Shown: positions 26,501 to 37,341, numbered from the stretch's first letter. The stretch: DNA of 64,000 nucleotides from Arthrobacter stackebrandtii (GCF_017876675.1 NZ_JAGIOI010000001.1:4030001-4094000); one strand, 5' to 3'. Program-made: numbers and translations. The notes: generated from the letters alone by a model not told the origin.

Positions 26501-29500
26501 GGTGGGTCTGCAGTGCGGCCAGGTGTCCGGCAGGTGTGCCGGCCGGGTCCAGCTGCACGCGGACGGGCACCGTGTTGGTGAACAGCCCCACCACGTCCTG
26601 GACGGCTTGGTCCTCGCGGCCGGAGACGGTGGTGCCGAAGACGACGTCGGTCCGTCCCGTCAGTTCGCCCAGCAGCAGTGCGTGGGCCAGGGCGAAGATG
26701 GAATTGTGGGTGGCACCGTGCCGCTGTGCGGCTTCCGCCAGGCGGCGGGTGAAGGCGGCATCCAGGTCCAGGCAGATCGTGGCCGGCTCACCGCCTTCTG
26801 CGGCGGTGACCAGCGTGCCTTCCGCAAGGGTTGGGGTGGCACCGGCGAAGGCCGCCGCCCAGGCGTCCCTGTCGGCGGAGGCGGGGATGCGTTGTGCGCA
26901 GGCCGCGGCATAGCCGGCCAGGGTGGTGGCCGCAGCGGGGCGGCCGGTATTGTAGCAATCCAGCAGGGACTGGACCATGAGCGGTGTTGACCAGCCGTCC
27001 ACCAGCAGGTGGTGGGCGTTGAGCACCAGCCGGGCGGATCCGTCGGCCCAGCGGACCAGGCGGGCGGTGAGCAGTGGACCGCGCTCCACGGTGAAGCTGC
27101 GTGCGGCCTCGGCACGTTCCAGGGCCAGGGTCTCGGCGGGGCCGTCACCGCCTGCCGGCACCGAGGACTCCTGGAAGTCCACGGGCCGGCGGAAGGCCGG
27201 GTGGCCGATGTACTGCACGGGAACGGGACCTGCCGTGGTGTTGAACGAAGCCCCAAGTTGGGGATGGGTGTCAACCAGGTGTTCCAGCGCAGTCCGCAGG
27301 CGTCCCGTGTCCACGGGACCGGTGAATTCCATGACGGTGACGGAACTGTAGCTGCCGGCGTCGCCGCCGAGCTGTTCGTGAAACAGCAGCCCCTGCTGCA
27401 ACGGCCCCAGCGGCAACACCGCAAGCGCAGGGCCGTGGCTTTCCTGGAGCCGGTTCAGCCCGGCGGCGTCCAGAACTGTGCCACTGACGTCGGCCGGCAC
27501 CAGGGTGGCGGCTGCCTTGCGGGGTTGGGCTGCGGCGAACTCCGCCAGTGCCGTGGCGGCCTGTTCCATGCCGGCAGTCACGGCACTGGCATCTGCCTCG
27601 TTGAGCAGCCGGGAGGCCCAGCTCCAGCACAGGGCCAGCCGGGTTCCGTCCAGGAACGCGTTCAGTTCCAGCGGGTGGGCCAGCGGCATGGTGGCGTCCT
27701 GGCTGACGGCGAAGGTGTCGGCGAAGGAGCCGCCGGCCTGCACGGGGGTGAAGTGTCCACCGTGGGAGCTGAAGCGGCCAAGGTAGTTGACCAACAACGC
27801 CGGCGGGTTCTGTGCGGACGCGGCGACAAGGCCTGCTTGCTCGCGGGCATCAAGGTGGCGCAGGATGCCGTAGCCGAGGCCGTCTCCGGGGGTGGCCCGG
27901 ACGGCCTGCTTGACGGCGCGCAGCACGGCTGCGGGATCGCCGCCGCCGGCCAGCAACACGGCTGTGTCGAGGCCGTCGAGTGCCACGTGGATGGGATGTT
28001 CGGCAGTCAGCCAACCAACTGTCCGCTCCAGGTCCAGGGTGTCGCTGTGGCGTCCGTGGGATTCGCGGGTCATGGCCAGGGCGTCCACGCCGAAGTGGTG
28101 CGCCGCGGCCAGCACCGTGACGGCCAGCAACGTCTCCTCAACCGTGGCCTGGAACGCTGTTGGCAGGGCGGAGAGGATGGCCGTGGTGGCTTCCTCGCTG
28201 AGCAGGATCCGGCTGCTGCCTGCCGTGGCCTGCGTGTCCAGCACGGGGTCCATGGTGCCGCGGCCCAGCGGGTCGGGGCCGCCGCGCAGCTGGTCGAGCC
28301 AGTGCGGCAGTTCCGCGCGCCGTGCCTCCTTCTGTGCGTGGAGGCGGCTGCCCCAGTGCCGCAGCGAGGTTTGTTCGGGCTCCAACTGCGGCGTGCGGCC
28401 GGCCAACAATGCCTGTACGGCTTGCTCGAGGTCCGGCAGCAGCGTGCGCCAGGAGACGCCGTCGACCACGAGGTGGTGGATGGCCAGCACCAGCAGCCGG
28501 GCGCCGGGCTCCGCGGGCTGGACAGGCACGCCGTCGAGCAGCACGGCCTGGACCATGGCGCCGCCCTCGGGGTCCAGCAACTGGGCCGCCGCGTGGAAAG
28601 CAGAGCTGGCGGTGGTGCCGGGCATCCCCGACAGGTCCATGGTGGTGCGGGAAGCGTCGATGGTCTCCCTGCCTGGGATGTGCAGCATGCCGTTGCGCAG
28701 CTGGGCGCGCAGGGCGGGGTGGGTGCGCAGCAGTGCCGTGAGGGCCTGCCGGAGGATCTCCTGCGTCAATTCCTGCGGGACGCTGACGCAGACACCCTGT
28801 GCGTAGTGTGCGTCCAGCCCGGCCGTGCTGCCCAGCCAGCATTGGATGGGCAGCGGGGGGACATCGCCCTCTGCTGCCACATCCTGGCGGACGTCCTGAT
28901 GCAGGGGTTCAAGGGCGGCGGCCAGTGCGGCGGGAGTGCGCCGGGCAAAGATGTCGCGGGGACGCAACGCCCAGCCGGCGCGGCGGGCCGCCCCGCACAC
29001 GGCCATGGCGGAGATGCTGTCGCCGCCAAGGACAAAAAAGTCGTCGTCGGCGCCCACTGCTTCCCGGCCCAGCACGGCGGCAATGGCGGTGCACAGCAGG
29101 TCCTCGCGGGCGTTGGCCGGGGCGCGGCCCGGCTCACTGGGCTCGGTGCTAGGTGCTGGCAAGGCGGCCTTGTCCACCTTGCCGTTGACGGTCAGGGGAA
29201 GGACGGGAAGGGGCACCAGCACGGCGGGGACCATGTAGTCCGGCACGGTGGCGGCCAGCCCGGAACGAAGGGCGGCGGCATCCACCGGCGCAGCATCGTG
29301 TCCGGGCACGTAGTAGCCCACGAGCCGGCTGGTCTGGCCAAGTTGTTCGGCAATGACCACTGCGGCGGCCACCCCGGGCAGTGCGCCCAGCGCATCCTCG
29401 ACCTCGCCAAGTTCCACCCGGTGGCCGCGAATTTTCACCTGGTCATCGGCGCGGCTGAGGTAGTCAAGCTGGCCGTCCAGCTGCCAGCGGACCAGGTCGC

Positions 29501-32087
29501 CCGTGCGGTACATCCGCGCACCGGGCATGAGGGGGTCGGCCACAAACCGGGAGGCGGTCAGGGAGGGGCGGCCCAGGTAGCCGCGGGCCAGGCCGGGGCC
29601 GGAGATGTACAGCTCCCCCACCGCACCCGGTGGCACGGGGCACAGGCGGGAATCGAGCACATGCACGCGGGTGTTGCCGATGGGCCGGCCCACCACCGGA
29701 TGCGGCGAATCGGCAACACCGGCGCCCAGGGTGTCCACCGTGTATTCGGTGGGTCCGTAGAAGTTGTGGCTGCGTGTTTCGGGGGCGGCGCGCAGGGCTT
29801 GCCACAACGACGGCGGGGCGGCCTCGCCGCCGAAGAGCACCAGCGCCGGGTGGTGCTCACCCGGCGCCAGAAGGCCGCAGTCCAGCAGCTGGGTGCCCAG
29901 GGACGGGGTGATGTCAATGGCGTCGATCCGCTGGTCCCGGATCACCTCCACAATGGCCTGCGGGTCGCGGCGCTGTTCGTCGTCGAGCACGTGCAAGCGG
30001 TGCCCCAGGAACAGCCAGATCAATTGCTCCCAGGAGGAATCAAAGGAGAAGGAGGCGCTGTGCCCGGCCCGCACGCGGCGGCCTGCGAGCGCGTCCACGG
30101 TTTCCCCAAAAACCCCGGCCCCGTGGACGGCCAGGAGATTGGCGAGTCCCTCATGGGTGGTCATGACTCCCTTGGGCCGTCCCGTGGAGCCGGAGGTGTA
30201 GATAATGTAGGCAAGATCGGCAGGGTGGAGGGGCCGCAACCTGTCCTGCTGCGTGACGGGCGCAGTTGCCTGCCCGGCCAGTTCCCGGGCGATGTCGGGG
30301 GTGTCCAGGGTGAGGGTGGAACCGTCGAAGGCAATGCCTGGCTGGACCGTTGACGCGGTCAGCAGGATCTGGGGAGCGGCGTCCTGGAGCATGTAGGCAA
30401 GGCGCTCGCCGGGGTAGTCCAGGTCAAGGGGCAGGTAGGCGGCGCCGGCTGCGAGCGCAGCGGAAATGGCCACGACGGTGTCCATGGAGCGCGGCAGTGC
30501 GATGGCCACAACGGTCCCCGGGCCCACGCCGCGGGAGATGAGCGCCCGGGCCAGTGCGTTGGTGCGCGCGGACAGCCCGGCGAAGGTCAGGCTTCCTCCT
30601 GCATCGGACAGGGCCGTCTCGTGCGGGTGCGCTGCGGCGTGGGCGTCCAGCAGGCCTGTGATGGTGCCGGCGCCGGGGGCGAGGCGCGGCCCCCTGCCCC
30701 AGTCCCCCTGGATCCGGCCCAGTTCCTCCGGCAGGGGCAGTACTGCGTCCGCCAAGGGCTGGCCCGTCTCCACGAGTTCTTCAAGCCAGTGCGCCAGCCG
30801 GCGGGCGTGCAGTTCCACCTCCAGTTGTGTGTACAGGCCGGAGGCTGCCTCGAGTTCCAGGACAATCTCGCCGCCGTTCCTGTATACGGACACCTCGAGA
30901 TCGTCCACGGGGCCGGCGGAGAGGTGGTTGGTGCGCAGCGTGGCACCCGGCAGTTCGAACGGGTATTCGAAAATCTTCAGGTTCAGCACGGTTCCGTACA
31001 GGGCAGTGCCGCCGCCCACCATGCCCAGGTCGCGCTGGAGCTGTTCGGCCCCGTAACGGCTGTGCGGGCGGATCCGGGCCAGGGCCGACGCCGTGGCCGC
31101 GGCTGCGCGGCCCAGCCCGGCACTGGGCGTGAACTGCAGGTGCAGCGGCATGACGGCCACTACGGGGGCTGCCGCATTCAGCGCCGCTGTGCCCATGCGG
31201 CCCATGAACGGCACGCCCAGGACCACGTCGGTGGAACCTGCCATGCGGGCCACGTAGCTGCCGACGCCGGCGCTCACCACATCCGCCCAGCTCACCTTGT
31301 TCTCCCTGGCCAGGGCGGCAATGCCCTCGCCGAGCCGGGCATTAAGGCGCGCCTCGGCACACCTGCTTCCCGAGGCGCCGGTGATGGCTTCCGTGCGGGA
31401 TTCGGGGACGGCAAGGCTGGTGCCCGGGGGCAGCTCCCGGCAGTAGTCGCGCCAGAACATTGCGTCTGCCTCCTCATGTTCCGACCTCCGGTAGCTGGCC
31501 TCGGCGCCACCCACATCGCGGGTCGGGGTGAATGTCGAGGGCGGCGCCGTGCGGCCCTGAACCAGCGCACGATAGTGTTCCAGGATGTGGCGGGTGATGG
31601 CGGTGAAGCTGTAGCCGTCCAACAGGATGTGGTGGTAGCGCTGGTACCAGAGCCACTGCGTGTCCCCCATCTGCATGAGCACGTGGCGGTACAGCGGCCC
31701 GCCACCTTCCAGGGAGACGGGGGTGGCCAGGTCGGCCGCCATGAGCTGTTCCGCAACTGCCGTTCCCTGTCCGCGCAGGTCAACGAGCTCCAGCGGCTCG
31801 CGGCCGCTGTGTGCGGGCCACTGGGCGGGCGCACCTTCAACTTCGCCAAAGGCGAATCCCAGGGTGTCTACCGCCGCCAGGCCCAGGGCCACTGCTTCGG
31901 TGAGGGCCGCGGCGTCGAGCTTTCCCTCGATGGCGGTGCTGCGGGCCACGTTGTAGCTGCTGGCGCGCTCCCCCTCGAGATGGTGGGCATACCAAATGCC
32001 CGGCTGGGCTCCGACCAGGGGCAGCACGTGGCTGGCTTCCGGCCCGGGTGTGGGCAGTTCAAGGGTGGACGGTGACGGCGTTGCCAT
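23517..32087 (-). CDS. Dimodular siderophore NRPS, C-A-T-E-C-A-T-TE
   Basis: A 2856-residue synthetase. Domains by approximate residue: C1 20-440 (HHILLDGYS ~152); A1 475-985 ([14 protein letters not shown] ~627); T1 ~1025 (LGGDSIS, the form seen before E domains); E 1080-1530 ([10 protein letters not shown] ~1205, RTVGW, GYGILR, NYLGRF); C2 1540-1990 (HHLLVDGWS ~1695); A2 2000-2520; T2 ~2560 (LGGHSLL); TE 2620-2850 (GYSLGG ~2694). Aligned to PheA, A2 specificity residues read DVWHFSLVDK, the EntF serine code. A1 reads DSEDLGFVDK; Glu239 and Asp278 point to a basic amino acid (Lys, Arg or Orn). The expected unit is DHB-D-basic-L-Ser, loaded from EntB and cyclised or released by the TE. No inactive domain is seen. 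Confidence 0.95.
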   Translation of the reverse strand: MATPSPSTLELPTPGPEASHVLPLVGAQPGIWYAHHLEGERASSYNVARSTAIEGKLDAAALTEAVALGLAAVDTLGFAFGEVEGAPAQWPAHSGREPLELVDLRGQGTAVAEQLMAADLATPVSLEGGGPLYRHVLMQMGDTQWLWYQRYHHILLDGYSFTAITRHILEHYRALVQGRTAPPSTFTPTRDVGGAEASYRRSEHEEADAMFWRDYCRELPPGTSLAVPESRTEAITGASGSRCAEARLNARLGEGIAALARENKVSWADVVSAGVGSYVARMAGSTDVVLGVPFMGRMGTAALNAAAPVVAVMPLHLQFTPSAGLGRAAAATASALARIRPHSRYGAEQLQRDLGMVGGGTALYGTVLNLKIFEYPFELPGATLRTNHLSAGPVDDLEVSVYRNGGEIVLELEAASGLYTQLEVELHARRLAHWLEELVETGQPLADAVLPLPEELGRIQGDWGRGPRLAPGAGTITGLLDAHAAAHPHETALSDAGGSLTFAGLSARTNALARALISRGVGPGTVVAIALPRSMDTVVAISAALAAGAAYLPLDLDYPGERLAYMLQDAAPQILLTASTVQPGIAFDGSTLTLDTPDIARELAGQATAPVTQQDRLRPLHPADLAYIIYTSGSTGRPKGVMTTHEGLANLLAVHGAGVFGETVDALAGRRVRAGHSASFSFDSSWEQLIWLFLGHRLHVLDDEQRRDPQAIVEVIRDQRIDAIDITPSLGTQLLDCGLLAPGEHHPALVLFGGEAAPPSLWQALRAAPETRSHNFYGPTEYTVDTLGAGVADSPHPVVGRPIGNTRVHVLDSRLCPVPPGAVGELYISGPGLARGYLGRPSLTASRFVADPLMPGARMYRTGDLVRWQLDGQLDYLSRADDQVKIRGHRVELGEVEDALGALPGVAAAVVIAEQLGQTSRLVGYYVPGHDAAPVDAAALRSGLAATVPDYMVPAVLVPLPVLPLTVNGKVDKAALPAPSTEPSEPGRAPANAREDLLCTAIAAVLGREAVGADDDFFVLGGDSISAMAVCGAARRAGWALRPRDIFARRTPAALAAALEPLHQDVRQDVAAEGDVPPLPIQCWLGSTAGLDAHYAQGVCVSVPQELTQEILRQALTALLRTHPALRAQLRNGMLHIPGRETIDASRTTMDLSGMPGTTASSAFHAAAQLLDPEGGAMVQAVLLDGVPVQPAEPGARLLVLAIHHLVVDGVSWRTLLPDLEQAVQALLAGRTPQLEPEQTSLRHWGSRLHAQKEARRAELPHWLDQLRGGPDPLGRGTMDPVLDTQATAGSSRILLSEEATTAILSALPTAFQATVEETLLAVTVLAAAHHFGVDALAMTRESHGRHSDTLDLERTVGWLTAEHPIHVALDGLDTAVLLAGGGDPAAVLRAVKQAVRATPGDGLGYGILRHLDAREQAGLVAASAQNPPALLVNYLGRFSSHGGHFTPVQAGGSFADTFAVSQDATMPLAHPLELNAFLDGTRLALCWSWASRLLNEADASAVTAGMEQAATALAEFAAAQPRKAAATLVPADVSGTVLDAAGLNRLQESHGPALAVLPLGPLQQGLLFHEQLGGDAGSYSSVTVMEFTGPVDTGRLRTALEHLVDTHPQLGASFNTTAGPVPVQYIGHPAFRRPVDFQESSVPAGGDGPAETLALERAEAARSFTVERGPLLTARLVRWADGSARLVLNAHHLLVDGWSTPLMVQSLLDCYNTGRPAAATTLAGYAAACAQRIPASADRDAWAAAFAGATPTLAEGTLVTAAEGGEPATICLDLDAAFTRRLAEAAQRHGATHNSIFALAHALLLGELTGRTDVVFGTTVSGREDQAVQDVVGLFTNTVPVRVQLDPAGTPAGHLAALQTHQSELREHATLGLGEIQALAGTGTLFDTLFVMENYPAQEASERPGPDALAVSGLRNRGYTHYPLTVLVLPAGQGYQVVLEHRLGEAAGAAILPRFQAALEKIIEAGQQPLAATTALLPDERTVLAEANYSNRDVPETTIRDLLAVGAAAFGPAAALQDGAQSLSHAELRGRVLELAGRLRTAGVRTGDIVAVSIPRSAHLSIALLAVIEAGAAYLPLDTGYPAERLAYMLADAAPAAVLTTAGRAGGFPPGMVSVLADEPAGNGPLAAQGPAGWRAQVAAELTPGHPAYIIYTSGSTGQPKGVVVPHSAIANRLLWMQHEYPIGAGDVVLQKTPSSFDVSVWEFFWPFLAGAAQLVAPPEAHKDPVELHALMSRGAVTTVHFVPSMLAAFLAAHGHSMKPLPALRHVFCSGEALPRELSAAAEQLLGVPVQNLYGPTEAAVDVSFHSGARAVPGQLGAGVPIGRPVWNTQLHVLDSMLRPVAPGVAGELYLGGVQLATGYLGRPALTAGRYIANPFGNGTRLYRSGDIVRRLPCGALEYLGRADDQLKIRGQRMELGEIEAVLAATHGVEAAVVAAKSSAAATGPAGADARILVAYLVPSNNDAGDPAAAAGQALPARGREACERALPAHMVPVHWILLDALPLTSNGKLDRRALPEPVITGGTGRELREGLEQTVAAAFTEVLGVPATNAGDDFFALGGHSLLAMALAARLSRLLDRQVAVGTVMAASTVEGLARRIAEKSDGMEALGEVLPIRTGSTLPLFCIHPASGFAWQYRALARHLDPAQTLVGLQSPRPGGPLATAATMAEAHERHYNTIRSVQPHGPYSLLGYSLGGTIAHAVAARLAAEGEAVAFLGLLDTYPPEGQDWGSGAEEEVAAEAEREQLEQGPGGTTAEQAAMARDIVENYRDSVRLLSRAATGRFPGRAQLFTATRTIPDGHDPARAWAGHIGNLDIEPIDCSHEDILAPETLSVLGPLLAALLAHGGGAGTQGKATP

Positions 32088-32108
32088 GGGTTTTCCTGTC
32101 GGTGGGGG

Positions 32109-32339
32109 CTAGCGGGACACGGTGGCGAGGATCTGGCCGAGCAGGCTCAGCGGCCTCAGGTCGGTCCAGTGTCGCTCGATGTAGTCGTTGCAGGCTGTGT
32201 GGGAGTCGGGGCCATGGATGGCGTGCCAGCCCAGCGGGACGGGGACAAACTCCGGCCACAGGCTGTGCTGGCCCTCGGCGTTGGCCAGGACCAGAAACAC
32301 GCCTTCGTCATTGTCAAAGGGGTTGCCCGCCGCGCTCAT
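32109..32339 (-). CDS. mbtH: MbtH-like protein
   Basis: A 76-residue NRPS adenylation-domain partner. It has the full family signature [38 protein letters not shown] and the conserved [14 protein letters not shown]. MbtH proteins bind A domains and are often needed for their solubility or activity. Its ATG overlaps the entB stop (ATGA) and it ends 21 bp before the NRPS start. Confidence 0.97.
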   Translation of the reverse strand: MSAAGNPFDNDEGVFLVLANAEGQHSLWPEFVPVPLGWHAIHGPDSHTACNDYIERHWTDLRPLSLLGQILATVSR

Positions 32340-33241
32340 GCCCCTGCCCCCTGCAGTGCCGGTGCCTGGCCTTCAAGGGCGGCGGCCCACTCCCGCACGG
32401 TGGCCGCAGCGGCCAGGGTTTCAAAGGAAACCTCCAGGCCATCCGCTCGCAACGTCTCCACCAGGTCCATGATGCGGATGGAGTCCAGCCCCAGTTCCAG
32501 CAGGTTGTCGTGGTCGCCAATGTCGGCAGCGTCCATGTACATGAGCTCGGCCACGCGGCTGCGGACCAGCTCACTCACGGGCACGGGCGTTTCCGTGGCG
32601 CCCGACCATGCGGCGGCCAGTTCGTCGGTTCCGGTGACCACCCCGCAGCGCCCGGCCACCCACTCCAGCGCCTGGGCGTGGTGGGCGGCGGTGAAGTCGG
32701 CCACGGCGTCGGCCACCATGAAGGGCTGGATGTCATGCATGAAGGCGTCCGCGGCAGAGACCTGGCAACCAATATGGGCGTAGACGCCGGTGATGACGAG
32801 CTGGTCCCGGCCTGCGGCGTGCAGTGTTTCGGCCAGGTTTGAGCGCTGGAAGGCCGAATAGCGCCACTTGGTCAGCACGGTGTCCTGCGGCTGCGGCGCC
32901 AGCACTTCAACAATGCGGGCACCCTCCTCATTGGAGCCGATGCCGGGTCCCCAAAAATCTGTCAGCAGGGCGCGGTCCGCCGGCTGCTGGTGCGGGGGCT
33001 GTGCCGTGTAGAAAACGGGGATGTTCAGCTCCCGTGCCAGCGTGAGCAGCCGGCCAATATTGGCCAGCAGCGACCGGCCCGGCTCCTGCCCTGCGCCGTA
33101 GGGGCGCAGGAAGTGCTGCTGCATGTCATGCACCAGCAGTGCCGACCGGGAGGGGTCCGGGGCCCACGGCACGCAGCGCCGGGGCAGTTCGGCCGTGGCC
33201 GGAAGCTCATAGGAGATGGATTGGGGAAGGTCGTTGCGCAT
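32336..33241 (-). CDS. entB: Isochorismatase with C-terminal aryl-carrier domain (EntB)
   Basis: A 301-residue bifunctional protein. Residues ~1-215 are isochorismatase ([38 protein letters not shown]), which converts isochorismate to 2,3-dihydro-2,3-dihydroxybenzoate. Residues ~225-300 are the aryl-carrier domain ([18 protein letters not shown]), with the Ser that takes phosphopantetheine and carries activated 2,3-DHB to the first C domain of the NRPS. The start at 33241 follows AAAGGA; the upstream in-frame ATG lacks a binding site. Confidence 0.95.
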   Translation of the reverse strand: MRNDLPQSISYELPATAELPRRCVPWAPDPSRSALLVHDMQQHFLRPYGAGQEPGRSLLANIGRLLTLARELNIPVFYTAQPPHQQPADRALLTDFWGPGIGSNEEGARIVEVLAPQPQDTVLTKWRYSAFQRSNLAETLHAAGRDQLVITGVYAHIGCQVSAADAFMHDIQPFMVADAVADFTAAHHAQALEWVAGRCGVVTGTDELAAAWSGATETPVPVSELVRSRVAELMYMDAADIGDHDNLLELGLDSIRIMDLVETLRADGLEVSFETLAAAATVREWAAALEGQAPALQGAGA

Positions 33242-33286
33242 GGTCAGTCCTTTGCGTGTCAATAGTTTTGTCGTTGTTGCTGGGGT

Positions 33287-34921
33287 TCAGGCTGTGGGGT
33301 TGAGTTGGGCGGCAAGGGCGCGGCGCAGTTCCGCCCGGCTGTTCTTGCCAACGCCCGTCAGGGGAAAGTCCGGCACAATGTGGACCCGGTCCGGGACCTT
33401 GTGCGCCGCGACGCCGCGGCCGCGCACAAAGGTGACGATCTCCGCCCGGCTGGGGGCCACGCCGTCGGGCACGATCACGGCACAGGAAATCTCGCCGAGG
33501 AACGGATCCGGCACCGCAACAAGGGCGGCGTCGTGGACCCGCGGGTGTGCCAGCAGGTGGTCCTCGACCTCCTCGGCGGAGATCTTTTCCCCGCCCCTGT
33601 TGATCTGGTCCTTGCTGCGGCCCTCCACCACCAGGTGCCCGCCGGGAAGCTGCCGGGCAATGTCCCCCGTGCGGTAGTGGCCATCAGCGGTGAAGGCAGT
33701 CTTATTGTGCTCGTCCGCCTTGTAGTAGCCGCGGATGGTGTACGCCCCGCGCGTGAGCAGGTGCCCGGGATCCCCCGGGGCCACGGGCTGGCCTGCGTCG
33801 TCAACGATCAGCACCTCGTCTGCCTCACTCATGGGCCGCCCCTGTGTTTGCGCCACAGTGACGGCGTCGTCGTCGGCGCGGGTGTAGCAAACCAGCCCCT
33901 CGGCCATGCCGAAGACCTGCTGCAGCTGCACCCCCAGGACCTCTTGAAGTTCGACGGCGGCACCCGGCAGGAATTTCGCCCCACCCACCTGGACGGTTTC
34001 CAGGCTGCTCAGATCCGGTGTGGAGGTGCGGGCGGCCCGGGTCCAGGCCAGGGCCAGCGGCGGCACCAGCGGAACGCATGTGACCTGCTCTCGTTCAATG
34101 AGCGGGAAGGCCAGATCCGGTGAGCCGTTGCCGGCCAGGACCACCTTGCCGCCGGCCAAAAGTGCGCCAAGGAATCCCGGGGAGCTCATGGGGAAGTTGT
34201 GGGCCGCGGGCAGCACCAGCAGCAGGACCGTCTCGTCATCGAAGCCACAAATCTCGACGCTGCGCCGAACAGAGTAGAGGTAGTCGTCATGGCTGCGGGG
34301 AATGAGCTTGGGGGTGCCGGTGGTTCCGCCGGAGAGCTGGAGGAACGCCAGTGCCGTGGTGTCCACAGGCACTGTTTGCTGCGCCAGTGCGGCACCGTTG
34401 CGTGCCACAGCCTCCAGCGCCACCTGCCCCTCGCCGGGGGTGCCATCAATGATCAGCTGCAGCCCGCCCGGGATCCCCTGGGACAAGGCGCCGGCCAGCT
34501 CCCGGTAGTCGAAGCCGGCATGCACCGCCGGGCCAATGTACGCCACGGGGGCGGCCTGGACGGCAATGGCCGCCAATTCGCTAATGCGGTGGGCCGGCAG
34601 CAGGTAGACCGGGACGGCCCCGGCCCGCATCAGTGCCATGGCGGAAACAATGAAAGAGACCCGGTTGGGCAACTGGAGCAGCACCCGCTCCCCCGGGCGG
34701 ATGCCTTGGGCTGCGAACCCGGAGGCCAGGGCGGAAATGCGCCGTTCGAGCTCCCCGTATCCAATCCGTTCCGTCTCATCAACCAGGGCAATCCGGTCCG
34801 GAACCGTGCGGGCAAACCTGGCTGCGACGGCGTCCAGGCGCTCGCCGGTCCAGTAGCCGCGATCGCGGTACTGCCCCACCAGCTCGGCGGGCCAGAGACT
34901 GCATCCCATTGCCACCGTCAC
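33287..34921 (-). CDS. entE: 2,3-dihydroxybenzoate-AMP ligase (EntE)
   Basis: A 544-residue stand-alone adenylating enzyme that activates 2,3-DHB and loads it onto the EntB aryl-carrier domain. Core motifs are LQLSGGTTGTPKLIPRSHDDYLYSVRRS (A3), AAHNFPMSSPGFLGAL (the aryl-acid pocket Asn), VFGMAEGLVCYTR (A5), YRTGDIARQLPGGHLVVEGRSKDQINRGGEKISAEEVE (A7/A8) and the C-terminal Lys in GVGKNSR. The start is GTG 34921, overlapping the entC stop. Confidence 0.96.
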   Translation of the reverse strand: MTVAMGCSLWPAELVGQYRDRGYWTGERLDAVAARFARTVPDRIALVDETERIGYGELERRISALASGFAAQGIRPGERVLLQLPNRVSFIVSAMALMRAGAVPVYLLPAHRISELAAIAVQAAPVAYIGPAVHAGFDYRELAGALSQGIPGGLQLIIDGTPGEGQVALEAVARNGAALAQQTVPVDTTALAFLQLSGGTTGTPKLIPRSHDDYLYSVRRSVEICGFDDETVLLLVLPAAHNFPMSSPGFLGALLAGGKVVLAGNGSPDLAFPLIEREQVTCVPLVPPLALAWTRAARTSTPDLSSLETVQVGGAKFLPGAAVELQEVLGVQLQQVFGMAEGLVCYTRADDDAVTVAQTQGRPMSEADEVLIVDDAGQPVAPGDPGHLLTRGAYTIRGYYKADEHNKTAFTADGHYRTGDIARQLPGGHLVVEGRSKDQINRGGEKISAEEVEDHLLAHPRVHDAALVAVPDPFLGEISCAVIVPDGVAPSRAEIVTFVRGRGVAAHKVPDRVHIVPDFPLTGVGKNSRAELRRALAAQLNPTA

Positions 34922-36096
34922 TGTGCCACCCCCAGCCCGGCCAGGATGGTGCGGAACTTGGCCTCGGTCTCGGCAAGCTCCAGCTGCGGGTCGCTGCCGG
35001 GGACAATCCCGGCACCTGCATGCACCCGCACGCCGTCGTTGGAGACTTCAGCGCAGCGGATGCTCACGGCCCATTCGCCGTCGCCCGCGGCATCGGTCCA
35101 GCCCACGGCGCCGGCGTAGAAGCCGCGTGCACTTTCCTCCAGCTCCTCGATCAGCTCGCAGGCCATTTGGGTGGGCCAGCCGCACACGGCCGGAGTTGGG
35201 TGGAGGGCAAAGGCCAAGTCCAGGGACGTGGTCTCCGGGTCCTTCAGCCTGCCCTGGAGCTTGGTGGACAGGTGCCACATGGAGTCGGTGCGCACCAGCT
35301 CCGGCCGGGGCGGCACCACCATGTTGTTGCACAGCCCGCCCATGACACCGGCCACCATGTCCACCACGATGGCGTGCTCGCGCAGGTCCTTGGCCGAGCG
35401 CAGCAGTTCCTGTGCATTGGCGGCATCCAGCACCGGGTCGGCGCAGCGCGGCACCGAACCGGCCAGCGGGTTGCTCAGTGCCAGGGTGCCGCTGCGGCGG
35501 ATCAGCAGTTCGGGGCTGGCACCCACCAGCGTCTTGTTGCCGGGCAGCGGGGCGGCAAACACGTAGGCCGCGGGATTTTGTCCCAGCAACCGGGCCAACA
35601 ATGCGGTGATGTCCAGCGGCTCCGGCAGGGCAGCGCTGCGGGAACGCGCCAGCACCACTTTCTGCAGGCCACTGGGTGAGAACTTCTTCAGCGCAGTGGC
35701 CACGGCATCCGTGTAGTGGCCATCCGCGGCCTGTGGTGCCATGTGCGTCCCACCGTGCGGCTTGCGGCTGGCGCCTCCTTGCTCCACAGTGGCCGCAGCG
35801 GCGGGGCGGGCCAGGCGGGGTCCACGCAGCGTGGTGTCCATGATGAGGAATTCGCCGCTTTTGCCGGGCTGGAATGGCAGGACTCCGGCGATGGCCGGTC
35901 GCTGCGGTGCGGAGCCAAAGTGTGCGGACAGGATCTCGCGGCTGTTGGCGGCATCCATGCGCAGGGTTGCCGTGCCTCGCCCCAGGACGCTGCCGGCGGT
36001 GCCGGACATGAGGAAGTCGCCTCGCCTGTACTCGGCCAGGGGGTCTCGCAGCCAGGCTGCGGTGGGGATCGGCGCGGGCGCCAGTGCAATGGTCAT
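34918..36096 (-). CDS. entC: Isochorismate synthase (EntC)
   Basis: A 392-residue chorismate-utilising enzyme, converting chorismate to isochorismate as the first committed step to 2,3-DHB. The C-terminal catalytic block is intact: LQKVVLARS, GASPELLIRRSG, PLAGSVPR, KDLREHAIVVDMV, TKLQGRL, LHPTPAVCGWP and the C-terminal HAGAGIVPGSDPQLELAETEAKF. The start at 36096 (MTIALAPAP) follows GAAAGG at seven bases. Confidence 0.95.
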   Translation of the reverse strand: MTIALAPAPIPTAAWLRDPLAEYRRGDFLMSGTAGSVLGRGTATLRMDAANSREILSAHFGSAPQRPAIAGVLPFQPGKSGEFLIMDTTLRGPRLARPAAAATVEQGGASRKPHGGTHMAPQAADGHYTDAVATALKKFSPSGLQKVVLARSRSAALPEPLDITALLARLLGQNPAAYVFAAPLPGNKTLVGASPELLIRRSGTLALSNPLAGSVPRCADPVLDAANAQELLRSAKDLREHAIVVDMVAGVMGGLCNNMVVPPRPELVRTDSMWHLSTKLQGRLKDPETTSLDLAFALHPTPAVCGWPTQMACELIEELEESARGFYAGAVGWTDAAGDGEWAVSIRCAEVSNDGVRVHAGAGIVPGSDPQLELAETEAKFRTILAGLGVAQ

Positions 36097-36137
36097 GGTG
36101 TGCCTTTCGGTGGAAATCAAGTCGCTGGGATGGTGGT

Positions 36138-36926
36138 TCAGGCGCGCAGCGTTGCGCCGCCGTCCACATACAGGTCCTGCATGGTGATGTGCCGGGCTTG
36201 TTCCGAGAGCAGGAACGCCACGGCGTCGGCAATGTCTTCGGGTTCGGCCATGCGGCCCAACGGGATGCCAACCCGGAACGCGCTGGCATCGCCTTCCAGC
36301 ACGGTTTGGCGCCCAGACTGCGCATCAGCACCCCAGAAGGCCTGCTGCATCCCGGTGTTGGTAGATCCCGGGCAGACGGTGTTGCAGCGGATGCCGCGTG
36401 GTGCCAGGTCGAGGCCAAGGGACCTCATGAACGCTGCGGCCGCGGCCTTGGACGCGGCGTACACCGGCATGGTGGAGCGCGGAACGCCGGCCGCGTTGGA
36501 GCCGACAAGAACCATGGAGCGGTTCTTCAAGGGCCGTTGCAGCATCATCTGCGCGGCTGCGGTTGCCACCAGGAACACGCCGTCGGCGTTGACCGCCAGC
36601 GTCCGGCGCCACGCCTGGAAGTCAACCTCAAGGGCGGAGCCGACGCTGAGGATCCCTGCCGCGTGGACAAGTGCGGCCAAGGGATCCGGGAGGGCCCCGA
36701 TGGCGGAGAACAGGGACGCAACGGAGTCCGGGTTGCTGACGTCGGTGGGCACGGCCAGGACCTGGCGGCCCGGCATTTCGGCTGCCAGCCGTTCCAGTCC
36801 CGGACCGTCGCGGTCCGCCAGGACCAGGACGTCCCGGACCGGGCTGTCCCGGTCCAGCTTCAGGGCGCAGGCCCTGCCAATTCCTCCGGCCGCCCCTGTC
36901 ACGAGCAATGTCCTTGGTTCCGTCAC
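36138..36926 (-). CDS. entA: 2,3-dihydro-2,3-dihydroxybenzoate dehydrogenase (EntA)
   Basis: A 262-residue short-chain dehydrogenase oxidising 2,3-dihydro-DHB to 2,3-DHB with NAD+. The Rossmann motif TGAAGGIG (~10-17), HAAG (~88) and the catalytic YAASK (~154-158) are present, as is the family-typical C-terminus MQDLYVDGGATL. It is the first gene of the operon; an iron box lies 60 bp upstream. Confidence 0.93.
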   Translation of the reverse strand: MTEPRTLLVTGAAGGIGRACALKLDRDSPVRDVLVLADRDGPGLERLAAEMPGRQVLAVPTDVSNPDSVASLFSAIGALPDPLAALVHAAGILSVGSALEVDFQAWRRTLAVNADGVFLVATAAAQMMLQRPLKNRSMVLVGSNAAGVPRSTMPVYAASKAAAAAFMRSLGLDLAPRGIRCNTVCPGSTNTGMQQAFWGADAQSGRQTVLEGDASAFRVGIPLGRMAEPEDIADAVAFLLSEQARHITMQDLYVDGGATLRA

Positions 36927-36985
36927 GGCAGTGGATTCCGTCCAGTAATTGTTGGGCCCGGCTCATCCGGACACTCGATACGAAG

Positions 36986-37004
36986 CGAGCATAGCCTTAC
37001 CTAA
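36986..37004 (-). promoter_or_regulatory. IdeR/DtxR-like iron box before entA
   Basis: Read on the minus strand, TTAGGTAAGGCTATGCTCG shares the first 17 bases with the box before the substrate-binding protein gene and matches the DtxR/IdeR consensus well except at the end. The overlapping TATGCT is a plausible -10 hexamer, so iron-bound IdeR would block polymerase. Confidence 0.75.
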
Positions 37005-37322
37005 CTTATTTACGTCACATTTTTGTTTCGTTATGAAGATTTTCACCGCTTGACAGCGCCGTCACGCCAGCGGTAGGCGCCAGGGCCAGGGCGCCGGGAC
37101 AGCGTCAACCGAGGGCGAGATGGAATGTTGACGAAAATGCCGCAAAGACGGGGTTTTCGAAGCCATGCAGCACCATTTCGCCACTGCCGGCCAACTCAAG
37201 CCGGAGCGATGGCGCCAAGGCCGCCGTGGGCACAATGGGTTAAATATGTGAAACATCCCACACTTTTCACCTTGCGAAGCGTTGGGCAACATTTCAAGCC
37301 GCTGCATATCCATGCAACTTTC

Positions 37323-37341
37323 TTAGCTTAGGCTTACCTAT
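37323..37341 (+). promoter_or_regulatory. IdeR/DtxR-like iron box before the FecCD operon
   Basis: TTAGCTTAGGCTTACCTAT matches the DtxR/IdeR consensus at 16 of 19 positions. It lies 44 bp before the annotated permease start, consistent with iron repression of siderophore uptake. Confidence 0.78.

Noticed and set aside
27009-30353. A 1114-codon open frame on the plus strand opposite the NRPS gene
   Set aside because: It is the antisense shadow of the NRPS. High GC bias removes stops from the opposite frame; composition is Gly/Gln/His-rich with no domain.
24000-31000. Long internal similarity within the NRPS suggesting a recent duplication
   Set aside because: The similarity is that expected between two C, A and T domains; the specificity residues and the E/TE domains differ, as in normal modular synthetases.
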